IMG/VR virus record: IMGVR_UViG_3300044624_002303
Location: 1 to 60,203 of that record
Length of the DNA: 60,203 nt
Source of the DNA: a virus
Direction: 5' to 3' (one strand)
Shown: one piece after another, positions 1 to 7,918 of the stretch
Layout of the letters: each line of letters starts with the position of its first letter
How positions within the stretch are numbered: position 1 is the first letter of the stretch
Notes under the pieces: generated by a model
Databases searched by the model: none
What the model was told of the DNA's origin: nothing
What the model saw: only the letters and a program-made list of their open reading frames with translations
Made by a program: the position numbers and the translations under genes

Positions 1-13
1 CTCAACACCAACC

Positions 14-952
14 ATGTCAACTCAAACCCAACTCGAACTCAACGCGGCGCAAGCGGCGATCTACACGCGGTCAAACATCCGGCGTGCGTTCCAGGATTTT
101 GATGACACTGAAGTCTCCGGCATTTATCTGCGAGGTGACGATTGCCTTGTGGTGCATCGCGATGGTAGTGAGCAGACTTACAACAGGGAACTAATCAAGG
201 TTGCCCATACAAACTACACCCACCGTCTCAAAGATTTCTTTTCCTATCTTGGTCCTAATTATCGTGGCCCTAGTGTATGGCACAACAATGCTTACGTATT
301 GTTTAAAGGATGGAACTACTCGCACGCACTCGGACACCTGACATCTAATGCAAAACTCCAGGCGCATTGGGCTGACAAATTTATACATGTATCAGACACC
401 AACAAAGTCCTCCATCTCCTCCAGTCCGACCAAACGGATATTGGACATTTGGTTGCACCAGACGGATTGCGGCTTCCGAATCGGCCCATTGATTTTGACA
501 GCGACATGGAAGCTGACCAGTCCACACCTGTCGTGGGTGAACCTTGGTGTTCGTGTGGGTCGTATCAGCGTCAGCTCAGCAACGTATCTGACTTTGCGGC
601 CGAGATCGAAGGATTCAAACCCTGGTGCATCCACCTGAGTTGGTTCAACAAGTACAGGGAACTGCTGTGCAAGCGCACCGAAGCACGGAATGCTAGCCCC
701 AGTGGTACACCTGAGAAGTGTGTTGCCTGGTGGTACGCACCACCCGCTGATCACATCAGTGATGGACGCTTTGTATTGTTGTATACAAACTCAGGAGCAC
801 AAGCTCCGCTTAGTCATTGGCGTACCTACAAACCGAAGGAGATCTTTACCCAGCATGATGCATGGGATCTGTTCTTTAATATGATGGAGGCTGGGTATGT
901 ACCATTTCCTGGTACTGCCTTGCCACAACTCAAGTCTGCTATCAAAAAATGA
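14..952 (+). CDS. SWIM zinc-finger protein, function unknown
   Basis: 312-residue protein with no family recognised over most of its length. Around residues 179-208 it carries CSC followed 25 residues later by CIH, the CxC-x(n)-CxH signature of the SWIM zinc finger, a module that binds DNA or protein. The ATG follows an A/C-rich leader (CAACACCAACC) instead of a Shine-Dalgarno sequence. It overlaps the next gene by 4 nt (ATGA), so the two are likely translationally coupled. A regulatory or nucleic-acid-binding role is inference. Confidence 0.8.
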   Translation: MSTQTQLELNAAQAAIYTRSNIRRAFQDFDDTEVSGIYLRGDDCLVVHRDGSEQTYNRELIKVAHTNYTHRLKDFFSYLGPNYRGPSVWHNNAYVLFKGWNYSHALGHLTSNAKLQAHWADKFIHVSDTNKVLHLLQSDQTDIGHLVAPDGLRLPNRPIDFDSDMEADQSTPVVGEPWCSCGSYQRQLSNVSDFAAEIEGFKPWCIHLSWFNKYRELLCKRTEARNASPSGTPEKCVAWWYAPPADHISDGRFVLLYTNSGAQAPLSHWRTYKPKEIFTQHDAWDLFFNMMEAGYVPFPGTALPQLKSAIKK

Positions 953-1179
953 AGGAGGCAATCATTGAAGTCAGCCATGACATTCTTGAATACGCACGTC
1001 AACTTGCAACTCAACCTCTCATGACAAAACCTACGCGTTACGATCTCGATCTCCCAGAAGACACACACTGGGAGCTTGTAAAGTTAGCTGCTGAACTTAA
1101 GATGCATCATGAAGACTACGCACTAAACGTACTAATTGGTCATGTCGAATCTGAGTTGGATCGAAAAGTTCAAGCTTGA
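949..1179 (+). CDS. small hypothetical protein
   Basis: 76-residue acidic, mostly helical protein with no family I recognise. The start ATG overlaps the stop of the SWIM-finger gene (ATGA) and its 3' end overlaps the next gene by 38 nt. Such tight overlaps are typical of a phage early operon and support real coding despite the small size. Confidence 0.65.
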   Translation: MKEAIIEVSHDILEYARQLATQPLMTKPTRYDLDLPEDTHWELVKLAAELKMHHEDYALNVLIGHVESELDRKVQA

Positions 1180-1360
1180 ATGCATTGACGAAGAGGATGG
1201 CACCATGACCATCCACATCGAGTGGGATGAGAATGATCCTGAACTTGCCTATTGGACTTCTTTGGGTCCACAAGGTCAAGAAGAATTTATTTTGACTGCA
1301 CTACGAGAGGCTTGTGCCCCTTACACTGACACCGAAGTTTTTGATGATCATGTCGATTGA
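1142..1360 (+). CDS. small acidic hypothetical protein
   Basis: 72-residue acidic protein beginning MSNLSWIEKF. The frame is open from a TTG at 1136, but the ATG two codons later is the more likely start. It overlaps genes on both sides (38 nt and 11 nt). No family recognised. Confidence 0.6.
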   Translation: MSNLSWIEKFKLECIDEEDGTMTIHIEWDENDPELAYWTSLGPQGQEEFILTALREACAPYTDTEVFDDHVD

Positions 1361-1766
1361 CACCTACGGCCTTTCTTCTGAGCAGTACACCGAGTTCTTC
1401 CACAAGAACATTCGTGCTGCTGCCAAGCTTTACCTTGATACCTGCAACATTTTGAGCAGCGAAGGGGTCGGCAATGTTGACTTCAAAACTGTCTCAGAGA
1501 TGTACCAAGAAGCTGTGTACACTACCAACGATGATTGTCGGCGGTACCAAAAGAGTAACAATCCTGAAGCCTTGAAGGAAAACGACATGTATGGTATGGT
1601 TCCTTCTCACCAGGAAATCATTGACATGGTTGAAACCTTGGTGACCTACACCGAAGCTCTTGACGCCAAGCTCCAGGCGCTGACCGACTACGTCAGTAAT
1701 CTGGTCACGATTACCACGGCAGGTCTCGAAGGGATCGCCACTACCCTTGACGATACGGTAGACTGA
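1350..1766 (+). CDS. hypothetical helical protein
   Basis: 138-residue protein read from the ATG at 1350, which overlaps the previous stop. The open frame extends back to a GTG at 1314, but the upstream residues would lie inside the preceding gene. The C-terminal third (from about residue 90) looks like amphipathic helix or coiled coil. Its stop codon lies inside the foot of a hairpin (see 1763-1799). No family recognised. Confidence 0.65.
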   Translation: MSIDTYGLSSEQYTEFFHKNIRAAAKLYLDTCNILSSEGVGNVDFKTVSEMYQEAVYTTNDDCRRYQKSNNPEALKENDMYGMVPSHQEIIDMVETLVTYTEALDAKLQALTDYVSNLVTITTAGLEGIATTLDDTVD

Positions 1767-1799
1767 GCAGGCAAGTTTGTTTCATCGGCTTGCAGTCAA
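1763..1799 (+). promoter_or_regulatory. hairpin overlapping a stop codon
   Basis: GACTG (containing the first bases of the upstream TGA stop) can pair with CAGTC about 33 nt later, with an inner CAAG/CTTG helix. A second small hairpin, GGTCA/TGACC, follows at about 1807-1832. There is no T-tract, so this is not a standard terminator. It recalls the better-supported stop-codon-overlapping elements near the right end of the window. Confidence 0.35.
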
Positions 1800-1847
1800 C
1801 CGTCCTGGTCATGACGCAAAACTGACCACCCATCTCAATACCACACC

Positions 1848-1961
1848 ATGTTTGAATCCTTGTTTGCCGCCGTACTTCCGGTGATGAAAGACTTGCTTTG
1901 GGCAGCGGCTGGCATAGCGCTGACCTATCTCTTCAACAAGTTTCAAACTCAATTCAACTAA
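1848..1961 (+). CDS. 37-aa single-pass membrane protein
   Basis: Very short ORF beginning MFESLFAAVLPVMKDLL. Residues 5-29 are hydrophobic and would span a membrane once; the C-terminus is polar (NKFQTQFN). The ATG is preceded by AATACCACACC, the same A/C-rich leader seen before other plus-strand genes here, and it ends 3 nt before the next ATG. Function unknown; a holin-like or host-membrane role cannot be excluded. Confidence 0.55.
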   Translation: MFESLFAAVLPVMKDLLWAAAGIALTYLFNKFQTQFN

Positions 1962-1964
1962 ACC

Positions 1965-2678
1965 ATGACTCAGATCACACAAGCTAAACTCAAGGACTTA
2001 ACTGTCATCAAACTCTACGAGCACTACAATGCTCTTGAAAAATCACTGCCTTTACTTACTCCTGAGTCCCAGGAGCTGGCGAAAGCTGAGCTTGAAAGTT
2101 GTGCCAACCTACGCTCAGAAAAGATTGATCGTATCTATTACGCAATGGCGTCCCATGAGGATGCATTGGAACGCATCAAGAAAGAAGGTGACCTAATTAC
2201 GCAGTCCAAGCGGCACCACGAATCCCAACTGCGATCACTCAAAGGCCTGCTAAATTATTTGCGTCGGGTCCTACCACTGGACTCGAACAAAATCACCGGT
2301 CGCAATTACCAGTTCACCCTTGTTAAAAAGAAGGAACTTACAGTCGAGGTCTCATCGGACCCGGAGTTTTGGCACACTACAGAAAGAGAACTTTATTGCG
2401 TTACAGAAGAAATCACCACAACCAAACGAGTTGTATTACGATCAATGTCAGGAGAAGTTCTTGACGAAAGAACAGAACCTAAAACAACCACTAAAGTCCT
2501 CCCTAACCTCGATGCCATACGCAGCGCCTATCAAGAAGGTCGACAGCTCCCACACGGTGTCAAAGTCGTCCAAGAATACTCAGTACGATCCAAGCGCATC
2601 TTTGGAGAGCCAAGGGTGGAAATGGTTTCATCCGAGTATCCAAGCGAGTTTTTACGAGAAGATTCCAGCGCCGACTGA
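1965..2678 (+). CDS. Gp157-like phage protein
   Basis: 237 residues. The central part (about residues 55-120) contains a long heptad-rich helix followed by a short beta segment ITGRNYQFTLVKKKE, the arrangement of the siphovirus Gp157 family (proteins of unknown mechanism, first noted in streptococcal phages in connection with phage resistance). The Lys/Glu-rich coiled coil and position in an early-gene cluster agree. The C-terminal 100 residues are not covered by that similarity. Assigned by eye from the motif only. Confidence 0.6.
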   Translation: MTQITQAKLKDLTVIKLYEHYNALEKSLPLLTPESQELAKAELESCANLRSEKIDRIYYAMASHEDALERIKKEGDLITQSKRHHESQLRSLKGLLNYLRRVLPLDSNKITGRNYQFTLVKKKELTVEVSSDPEFWHTTERELYCVTEEITTTKRVVLRSMSGEVLDERTEPKTTTKVLPNLDAIRSAYQEGRQLPHGVKVVQEYSVRSKRIFGEPRVEMVSSEYPSEFLREDSSAD

Positions 2679-2700
2679 TTGTGATGACGCTCGTATCAAG

Positions 2701-2925
2701 ATGAGCTGTCATGATCACGCCATCAAAGACTTTGATCTTCAACTGGAGATGAACGGTCTACAGCTAGACATGCTCAAAGAAAACGGAGAGGTTATTCCTT
2801 ACCACCTTGATGAGCATAGTGATCTTGAGGAAAAGAAACTCAAGCTTCTTGTTGGTAAACGGTTTCACCAAAATTCATCCAATGCATATTGGTACTACCT
2901 CCAGCGGGAAAAGTCAGCTAAGTAA
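2701..2925 (+). CDS. small acidic hypothetical protein
   Basis: 74 residues from the ATG at 2701. The same frame is open back to 2320, but that part lies antiphase inside the Gp157-like gene and is probably not translated. It is rich in Asp, Glu and Lys and begins MSCHDHAIKDFD. No family recognised. Start choice is uncertain because no Shine-Dalgarno sequence is visible. Confidence 0.5.
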   Translation: MSCHDHAIKDFDLQLEMNGLQLDMLKENGEVIPYHLDEHSDLEEKKLKLLVGKRFHQNSSNAYWYYLQREKSAK

Positions 2926-2959
2926 ATGCCTGTACAATAGGTAAAGCTGTAGGAGTCTC

Positions 2960-3223
2960 ATGGGTGGCGATCAAGTTCTTAATAAGTTGATTGCTGGTTT
3001 CACCAATGATGGGACTCCTCTTTCTGCAACAATTGGTTCCAAGATGGAGCATGGTGTTGTCATCTTGACAGCAGCCATGCTTTCTAATGAAAACCTTGCT
3101 GCATCAATGCATGCAGAAGAAATGGTTGATGCCGCAATTAACTATTACAACATTATCCAACAACGTCTTGGTTACTACCAGCAGGATCAAGCGCATTCAT
3201 TAGAAAGGCTTCTAGGAAGTTAA
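2960..3223 (+). CDS. small hypothetical protein
   Basis: 87-residue protein preceded by GTAGGAGTCTC, a usable Shine-Dalgarno (GGAG) 6 nt before ATG. It starts a new cluster after a 34-nt gap that contains TACAAT (2933-2938), a plausible -10 box. Predicted mainly helical, no family recognised. Confidence 0.7.
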   Translation: MGGDQVLNKLIAGFTNDGTPLSATIGSKMEHGVVILTAAMLSNENLAASMHAEEMVDAAINYYNIIQQRLGYYQQDQAHSLERLLGS

Positions 3224-3259
3224 ATTCCTGCTAAGGTAAGTAAGTCTTTATTCCAAGGA

Positions 3260-3469
3260 ATGAAAACCGTTCCCGTTCCCAGATTGACCTTGTCATTTGA
3301 GGTTGACATTGAAGTTGAGTACAACTCTTTTGGCGGCAAAACTGCCGATGAAATTGCAGAAGCCCTTCAAGATGAACTCCATAACCTTGTCTTTGAGTTA
3401 GATCAGGTTATCGGGATGGACTCCCACTGCACATCCATTGCACCTTACAACCAACATGATGAATTCTGA
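3260..3469 (+). CDS. small hypothetical protein
   Basis: 69-residue acidic protein with AAGGA 5 nt before its ATG. The N-terminal third is predicted beta (LTLSFEVDIEVEY) followed by a helix, a small alpha/beta fold. It overlaps the next gene by 14 nt. No family recognised. Confidence 0.65.
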   Translation: MKTVPVPRLTLSFEVDIEVEYNSFGGKTADEIAEALQDELHNLVFELDQVIGMDSHCTSIAPYNQHDEF

Positions 3470-3701
3470 TTACCTTGCCGGCTGGGACGTTAACGCTGAG
3501 CAACGCAAGGCTGATTTTATGGAGCACATGTACCAATGCAGCGGGCGTGCCAAGGCTGCTCCCGGTGTTGTTGGTCTTTACACTGGTCTATGGGAAAACT
3601 TCTGTCTTCGGGAAGCTGGTCCCATCATGCGGGATCGGTACTTTGAAATGATGGAAGCTGTCCGTCTTTACGAGGAAGGCAAGCTCAAACCTGTTTCTTA
3701 A
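3456..3701 (+). CDS. small hypothetical protein
   Basis: 81 residues from ATG 3456 (or 3459; the first two codons are both ATG), preceded by ACAACCAAC, the local A/C-rich leader. The frame is open from a TTG at 3438. Helical, mixed charge, with no family I recognise. It is the last gene before the intrinsic terminator at 3730-3761. Confidence 0.65.
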   Translation: MMNSDYLAGWDVNAEQRKADFMEHMYQCSGRAKAAPGVVGLYTGLWENFCLREAGPIMRDRYFEMMEAVRLYEEGKLKPVS

Positions 3702-3729
3702 GGTTTACACTGAACACACTTTTGTTGTT

Positions 3730-3761
3730 GGACGTGCCACACTAGTGGTACGTCCCTTTTT
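3730..3761 (+). terminator. rho-independent terminator
   Basis: GGACGTGCCAC and GTGGTACGTCC form an 11-bp stem (one G-T pair) around a 4-nt loop, followed by CTTTTT. It closes the 1-3.7 kb plus-strand gene cluster. Confidence 0.85.
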
Positions 3762-3765
3762 ACTT

Positions 3766-4128
3766 ATGGACACCACACAAGAACCTATAGACAGCGTTAA
3801 AAGCTGGCAAGATTGGTACCGCAAACACCGTATTGTTGCTCAAACGGACAAACCTTTAGAAGCCAAAGACTTACGCGAAAACATGCACGACACCACCAAC
3901 GCAGTTGAGACTTTGATCGACACTGATCCAAAAGCAATGTGGATTGAAAAAGCACGTGAGCATTTTGCTGACACACTTGCTGAATACCAATACGAATTGA
4001 GTGGTAAAGACTTCTACAAAGCTTTTTACCAGGCAGCAGTAGAAGCAATGGGCTATTCAGAAAAAGAATATCAACGCACCAAAGAACTGGTTGATATGCT
4101 GCGCTATCATCACCTTGGTCAAGACTGA
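3766..4128 (+). CDS. hypothetical protein
   Basis: 120 residues from ATG 3766; the frame is open from 3745 but that would start within the terminator stem. Mostly helical, charged, beginning MDTTQEPIDSVKSWQDW. The stop overlaps the next start (TGATG). No family recognised. Confidence 0.65.
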   Translation: MDTTQEPIDSVKSWQDWYRKHRIVAQTDKPLEAKDLRENMHDTTNAVETLIDTDPKAMWIEKAREHFADTLAEYQYELSGKDFYKAFYQAAVEAMGYSEKEYQRTKELVDMLRYHHLGQD

Positions 4129-4367
4129 TGTCACGTGCGAATGATTCTGAATATCCGCAGTGGATCTGCCATTGCTGTGGTGAGAACTATGGCACGTGGT
4201 ACAAGCGTGGTACCTATGTAGGACCGCCGCATCACTATGCCACCTACCACCAAGGTACGTGTGGTGTGTGTGGTGCTGTAGATGTATCTGTCACTGAACC
4301 TCGTGATTATGGACATCTACGCGCCAAGTGGCGTAGTGAGATAATAAAGAAAGGAAATAAGAATTAA
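4128..4367 (+). CDS. zinc-ribbon protein
   Basis: 79-residue protein with two CxxC knuckles (CHCC near residue 14 and CGVC near residue 45), the layout of a zinc ribbon, plus several aromatic residues. Coupled to the previous gene through TGATG. A DNA- or RNA-binding role is likely for the fold but cannot be made more specific. Confidence 0.65.
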   Translation: MSRANDSEYPQWICHCCGENYGTWYKRGTYVGPPHHYATYHQGTCGVCGAVDVSVTEPRDYGHLRAKWRSEIIKKGNKN

Positions 4368-4371
4368 TGCA

Positions 4372-5691
4372 ATGCCAGTATATAGAGAAGCGGGTGAACC
4401 CCTTCTATATGAAGTCGTAAAAGTACAGACTTGCAGTGGTCAACCCCTTGAGGTAACTACTGCAAGTGGTAATACTGTTTATACGCAACCTGCAGGAATG
4501 GCAGGAGATGCATTTGGAAGAACACGTGTATCAGCACCTCTGACCCTATTTGATTCAAGCCATCGTTATAACGACAATGGATTGTGGTCTACCTCCAGTG
4601 GTGCTGGTGGTACGTTTGCATTCAACGCAAACCAAGGTCTTGTTGATCTCAACGTAACCACTACATCTGGTTCTGAGATCATCAGGGAAACCAACAAGGT
4701 CTGTTCATATCAACCAGGGAAATCCTTGTTGTTTATGTCGACCTTTGTGATGAATGCTCCAAAAGCTAACCTGCGGCAACGTGTTGGTTACTACGGTGCT
4801 TCTAATGGTTTGTATCTAGAGGTTAGTGGTACCACGGAACCTGCCCTTGTTGAACGTAGTGCTGTAACTGGAAGCGTTACTGAAACACGAGTAGCACAAG
4901 CTAACTGGAACATTGACAAACTAGATGGCAATGGACCCTCAGGCTTTACGCTTGATCTCACCAAGGCTCAAATCCTTTGGTTTGATATTGAATGGCTTGG
5001 CCTTGGTACTGTACGTGCAGGGTTTGTCATCAACGGTGCATTCATTCACTGCCATTCATTCCATCACGCTAACCTAATCACATCCACTTATATAACAACG
5101 GCATCTTTGCCGTTGCGTTATGAAATTACTAATGTAGATACTACGGCAAGCAGCAGTACATTAAAACAAGTTTGTTCGACAGTCCTATCGGAAGGCGGAT
5201 ATGAACTGCGTGGAGCACAGTCTGCCATTGGTACTCCGATTGCATCACCACGTGATTTAACAGTCATCTCCACTGAGTACCCTGTCATTTCTATTCGTCT
5301 TAAATCAACCCGTCTTGATGCAATTGTTATTTTGACCGCCTTATCAATCATGGGTATTACTAACAATTCAAACTACAACTGGAAAGTAATTGTTGGGGGT
5401 ACAACCACAGGGGGATCATGGGATACCACTGGAACAACTTCTTCCGTTGAATACAACATCACTGGCACTTCCTTTACCATGGGAACAGGACGTGTGTTGG
5501 CAAGTGGTTTTGCCACTGGTTCTAACCAAGGATCAACCGTTATTGACATCTTGAAAGAAGCATTGTTTGCATTCCAGTTGGAACGCAATGGTCTTACCAG
5601 TACTGCCACGGAATTAACCTTGGTATGCAGCAGTGCCCAAGCTGGAGCTGATGTCCTTTCTTCCATGGACTGGGAGGAAATTTCAAGATGA
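4372..5691 (+). CDS. putative virion structural protein
   Basis: 439 residues, rich in Thr, Ser, Gly and beta-prone segments. The N-terminal FGRTRVSAPLTLFDSSHRY resembles a motif I know from structural proteins of marine cyanophages and pelagiphages (recalled similarity, not searched). It lies apart from the late structural block and on the opposite strand. No catalytic motif seen. It could be a tail or host-recognition component. Confidence 0.65.
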   Translation: MPVYREAGEPLLYEVVKVQTCSGQPLEVTTASGNTVYTQPAGMAGDAFGRTRVSAPLTLFDSSHRYNDNGLWSTSSGAGGTFAFNANQGLVDLNVTTTSGSEIIRETNKVCSYQPGKSLLFMSTFVMNAPKANLRQRVGYYGASNGLYLEVSGTTEPALVERSAVTGSVTETRVAQANWNIDKLDGNGPSGFTLDLTKAQILWFDIEWLGLGTVRAGFVINGAFIHCHSFHHANLITSTYITTASLPLRYEITNVDTTASSSTLKQVCSTVLSEGGYELRGAQSAIGTPIASPRDLTVISTEYPVISIRLKSTRLDAIVILTALSIMGITNNSNYNWKVIVGGTTTGGSWDTTGTTSSVEYNITGTSFTMGTGRVLASGFATGSNQGSTVIDILKEALFAFQLERNGLTSTATELTLVCSSAQAGADVLSSMDWEEISR

Positions 5692-5710
5692 GTCGTTAAT
5701 ACGCTATAAT
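5682..5710 (+). promoter_or_regulatory. possible sigma-70-type promoter
   Basis: TATAAT at 5705-5710 is a perfect -10 hexamer; TTCAAG at 5682-5687 is a weak -35 at 17 nt spacing. It would drive the HNH/AP2 nuclease gene and the Dps-like gene. Confidence 0.45.
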
Positions 5711-5735
5711 TTACAGGCGCGTTACCGCTTGTTTT

Positions 5736-6293
5736 GTGTCCATCCTCTTAAAAAACAGGCTTTCCCTAAAAGCCCATCGTACTTTGATTGAAGGACGTTT
5801 CTACATTTGTACAGAATCCCCCAGTGGATTGCGGTATAAAGTAAACTTACGTGGCTCTGCCAAAGCAGGTGCTGTTGCAGGTTCTTGTAATCACAACGGT
5901 TATTGGCAAATTGGTATCCGCATAAATGGAACATATAAAAAATTTCAAGCACATCGTATTGTTTATTTTCTTCAAACAGGTACAGATCCCGGTGAGTTAA
6001 TTGTTGATCACGCACAAGGAGTTGAAAACCCGCTTGATTTAAGGGGAGGTACTCAAAGCGATAACTTGGGTAACGCAAAAAAAAGATTGTTGGTAAATGG
6101 TAAACCAACAACAAGCAAATACAAAGGAGTTAGTTGGTTTACTTCCACACAAAAGTGGCGAGTTGAAATAAGACATCAAGGTAAATCAATTCATCTTGGT
6201 TATTTTGACGATGAAGTTACTGCTGCTTTGATGTATGATGCAAAAGCATTTGAGTTACGTGGAGACAAAGCACGTTTAAACTTTCCGCATTAG
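5736..6293 (+). CDS. HNH endonuclease with AP2 domain
   Basis: 185 residues. Residues about 70-115 carry an HNH_3-type nuclease core (AHRIVYFLQTG, then VDH and a downstream SDNLGNAKKR segment). Residues about 123-183 (SKYKGVSWF through KARLNFPH) match the AP2 DNA-binding domain. This HNH-AP2 pairing is a common free-standing homing endonuclease type in phages. The start is a GTG with no clear Shine-Dalgarno. It probably invades phage DNA and plays no role in the phage cycle. Confidence 0.88.
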   Translation: MSILLKNRLSLKAHRTLIEGRFYICTESPSGLRYKVNLRGSAKAGAVAGSCNHNGYWQIGIRINGTYKKFQAHRIVYFLQTGTDPGELIVDHAQGVENPLDLRGGTQSDNLGNAKKRLLVNGKPTTSKYKGVSWFTSTQKWRVEIRHQGKSIHLGYFDDEVTAALMYDAKAFELRGDKARLNFPH

Positions 6294-6326
6294 CCGCTGA
6301 TAAACTAGAACTATTGATTAAAAGCT

Positions 6327-6890
6327 ATGTATACCCCTGGTCCTCAAACGCAACAACCACCCCAGATGAGGGTAGAACCACTCAATTCTGGGGTGACTCC
6401 AGAGCCTCAAGCAAAGCCCAAGGCTCCTGGTAAATCAAAGAATGGTGACGTCGGGGCCTTCATCCAGCAATGCATCTCCCTTTCCTCCTACCTCAAGGAA
6501 CTTGAGACACAAGCCCATCTCATTCACCTGAACATAGAAGGTGCAAACTTTCTTGGTCTCCACGGGTTCCTTAAAGGTCAGTACGAAGCTCATTTGGAAC
6601 AGTTTGATACGTTGTCTGAATTTATTCGGTCAATGGACTACCTGCTTCCACTTTGTAGCAAAGGTTTAGCAGATGCTAGCCCAAGAATACAACATTGTAC
6701 CAGCTACAAAAACACAGATATGCTTACTGTGTACTATAAAAATCTTGAAGAGCTGGGAATGAAAACCAAAAAACTAGAACCTATTGCGGCTAAGATTGGC
6801 GCAATTGACATTCAAAACTATATGGCTGATCTTTGTGGTCAGGCTTTTAAAGCCGCATGGATGATTAAAGCGACTCTTCGTAATTCTTAA
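6327..6890 (+). CDS. Dps-like ferritin-family protein
   Basis: 187 residues. After a Pro/Gln-rich N-terminal tail (residues 1-40) the protein has the Dps helix pattern, with H67 (HLNIEGANF), H79 (LHGF), D94 and E98 (FDTLSEFI). The spacings 12, 15 and 4 are exactly those of the E. coli Dps ferroxidase ligands H51, H63, D78 and E82; the position equivalent to D67 is Lys. Dps proteins bind DNA and oxidise Fe(II) with H2O2, protecting DNA. A role in shielding phage or host DNA, or in iron handling, is inference. The gene converges on the endonuclease VII-like gene and overlaps it by 26 nt. Confidence 0.72.
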   Translation: MYTPGPQTQQPPQMRVEPLNSGVTPEPQAKPKAPGKSKNGDVGAFIQQCISLSSYLKELETQAHLIHLNIEGANFLGLHGFLKGQYEAHLEQFDTLSEFIRSMDYLLPLCSKGLADASPRIQHCTSYKNTDMLTVYYKNLEELGMKTKKLEPIAAKIGAIDIQNYMADLCGQAFKAAWMIKATLRNS

Positions 6891-7326
6891 GATAAAGAAT
6901 TGCTGTCTCAAAATATTGAATGTTATCTTCTAACATCCCAAGGGCTGTATTGCATTTTTTACAAAGCAGCCCTCTTACTTTTCCTGTTCTATGACAATGA
7001 TCAACTGATAAATTTTGTCCTGAACTACATTGTTTTTTGCAGATTAAACAAAGACCGTTTTGTTTCTTAAACATAATTTCATATTCTTCTTTACTTAAGC
7101 CATATCTTTTAAGCCAAGCAGTGTGCCGTTTGGCTTCACTACATTTGTTCCAATATTTTGAACTTGCTTTTCTGTAAACTTCTGGATTTTGAGTCCGATA
7201 TTTGGCGGTTGCTAATCCATGACAAATTTTGCATCTGCGCATATGACCATCTTTGACTCGACTTTCTTTGTAAAAAGCTTCAAGTGGCTTTAGTTTTTTG
7301 CAAGAGCTGCAAATTTTTTCTGTCAT
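6865..7326 (-). CDS. endonuclease VII-like HNH nuclease
   Basis: 153 residues from the ATG at 7326 (MTEKICSSCKK). An N-terminal zinc-ribbon (CSSC...CKIC) precedes the recombination endonuclease VII signature: YGLSKEEYEIMF, CLICKK, then DHCHRTGKVRGLLCKKCN with its HNH-type DHCH and CxxC residues. T4 gp49 of this family resolves branched DNA; many shorter relatives are free-standing homing enzymes. Either role is possible. The 3' end overlaps the Dps-like gene on the other strand. Confidence 0.85.
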   Translation of the reverse strand: MTEKICSSCKKLKPLEAFYKESRVKDGHMRRCKICHGLATAKYRTQNPEVYRKASSKYWNKCSEAKRHTAWLKRYGLSKEEYEIMFKKQNGLCLICKKQCSSGQNLSVDHCHRTGKVRGLLCKKCNTALGMLEDNIQYFETAILYLKNYEESL

Positions 7327-7351
7327 TACGAAAATTTTAATTACGAATATC

Positions 7352-7606
7352 CTAGCACTGCCAGTGCTCAAGCCTATGACAGTTGCAGCATAGCGGAATA
7401 CATTTACTGATCTCTTCCTCTACCCTGCTCCAGGCGTAACCATGGTTGACCATGGATGAGATGTTATTGTCCTTGTCACCTATGTGGTGGAACTCAAGGA
7501 CACGATGATCATTCAACCCACACTTCTTGCACTGCAAAGTCTTCTTGTACTCCAGAAGCTTTTGTCGATTCTTATCGATACGTTTTTTAGCAGTGTCCCA
7601 GGTCAC
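7352..7606 (-). CDS. small HNH endonuclease
   Basis: 84 residues beginning at a GTG. CKKCGL, then EFHHIGDKDNNISS and IPLCCNCHRLEHW form a compact HNH core (CxxC ... HH ... CxxCH). A common phage free-standing nuclease. It lies next to the endonuclease VII-like gene and immediately downstream (on the minus strand) of the tRNA cluster, a frequent site for homing nucleases. Confidence 0.78.
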   Translation of the reverse strand: MTWDTAKKRIDKNRQKLLEYKKTLQCKKCGLNDHRVLEFHHIGDKDNNISSMVNHGYAWSRVEEEISKCIPLCCNCHRLEHWQC

Positions 7607-7680
7607 GTATAGTTTTTGTGCACGTGTACCTATAATTTATCAGTTTTCTCAATAAACGTGGTTTATTGAGATTCTTAATA

Positions 7681-7756
7681 GCACCTGGGTAGGAGTCGAA
7701 CCTACATCGTCCTGCAGCGGCAGTAACCGTCTTATCCAATTAGCTCGGACCAGGTG
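7681..7756 (-). tRNA. tRNA-like gene, isotype uncertain, abnormal anticodon arm
   Basis: A 7-bp acceptor stem (CACCTGG/CCAGGTG), a perfect T-arm (GTAGG-TTCGACT-CCTAC) and a D-loop with TTGG are present over 76 nt. The anticodon arm does not fold into 5 bp plus a 7-nt loop: the best pairing has a bulged A and a 6-nt CCGCTG loop without U33. The D stem is also only 3 bp. Overall it most resembles Arg-type tRNAs. It may be a decaying tRNA or one kept for a non-decoding role. Confidence 0.55.
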
Positions 7757-7757
7757 A

Positions 7758-7829
7758 TCGGGAATGCAGGGATCGAACCTGCGACTTTCTGCTCCCAAAG
7801 CAGACGCGCTACCGCTGCGCTAATTCCCG
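7758..7829 (-). tRNA. tRNA-Pro(UGG)
   Basis: Complete 72-nt cloverleaf: acceptor CGGGAAT/ATTCCCG, D-arm GCGC/GCGC, anticodon stem TCTGC/GCAGA with loop TTTGGGA (anticodon TGG after U33), T-arm GCAGG-TTCGATC-CCTGC, discriminator A. CCA is not encoded. One nucleotide separates it from the tRNA-like gene downstream, so they are probably co-transcribed from the minus strand. Confidence 0.95.
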
Positions 7830-7918
7830 GTGTTAGGGCAAGGATGTCCGCCTACGATGATCTACGATGCGGCCGAGGGGATCCTTTGTTTAATACAACG
7901 TTCCTTGTTGCACCCTGA

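Noticed and set aside
2320-2700. N-terminal extension of the 2701 gene
   Set aside because: It would run out of frame through the Gp157-like gene; translation has basic low-complexity composition and no start signal.
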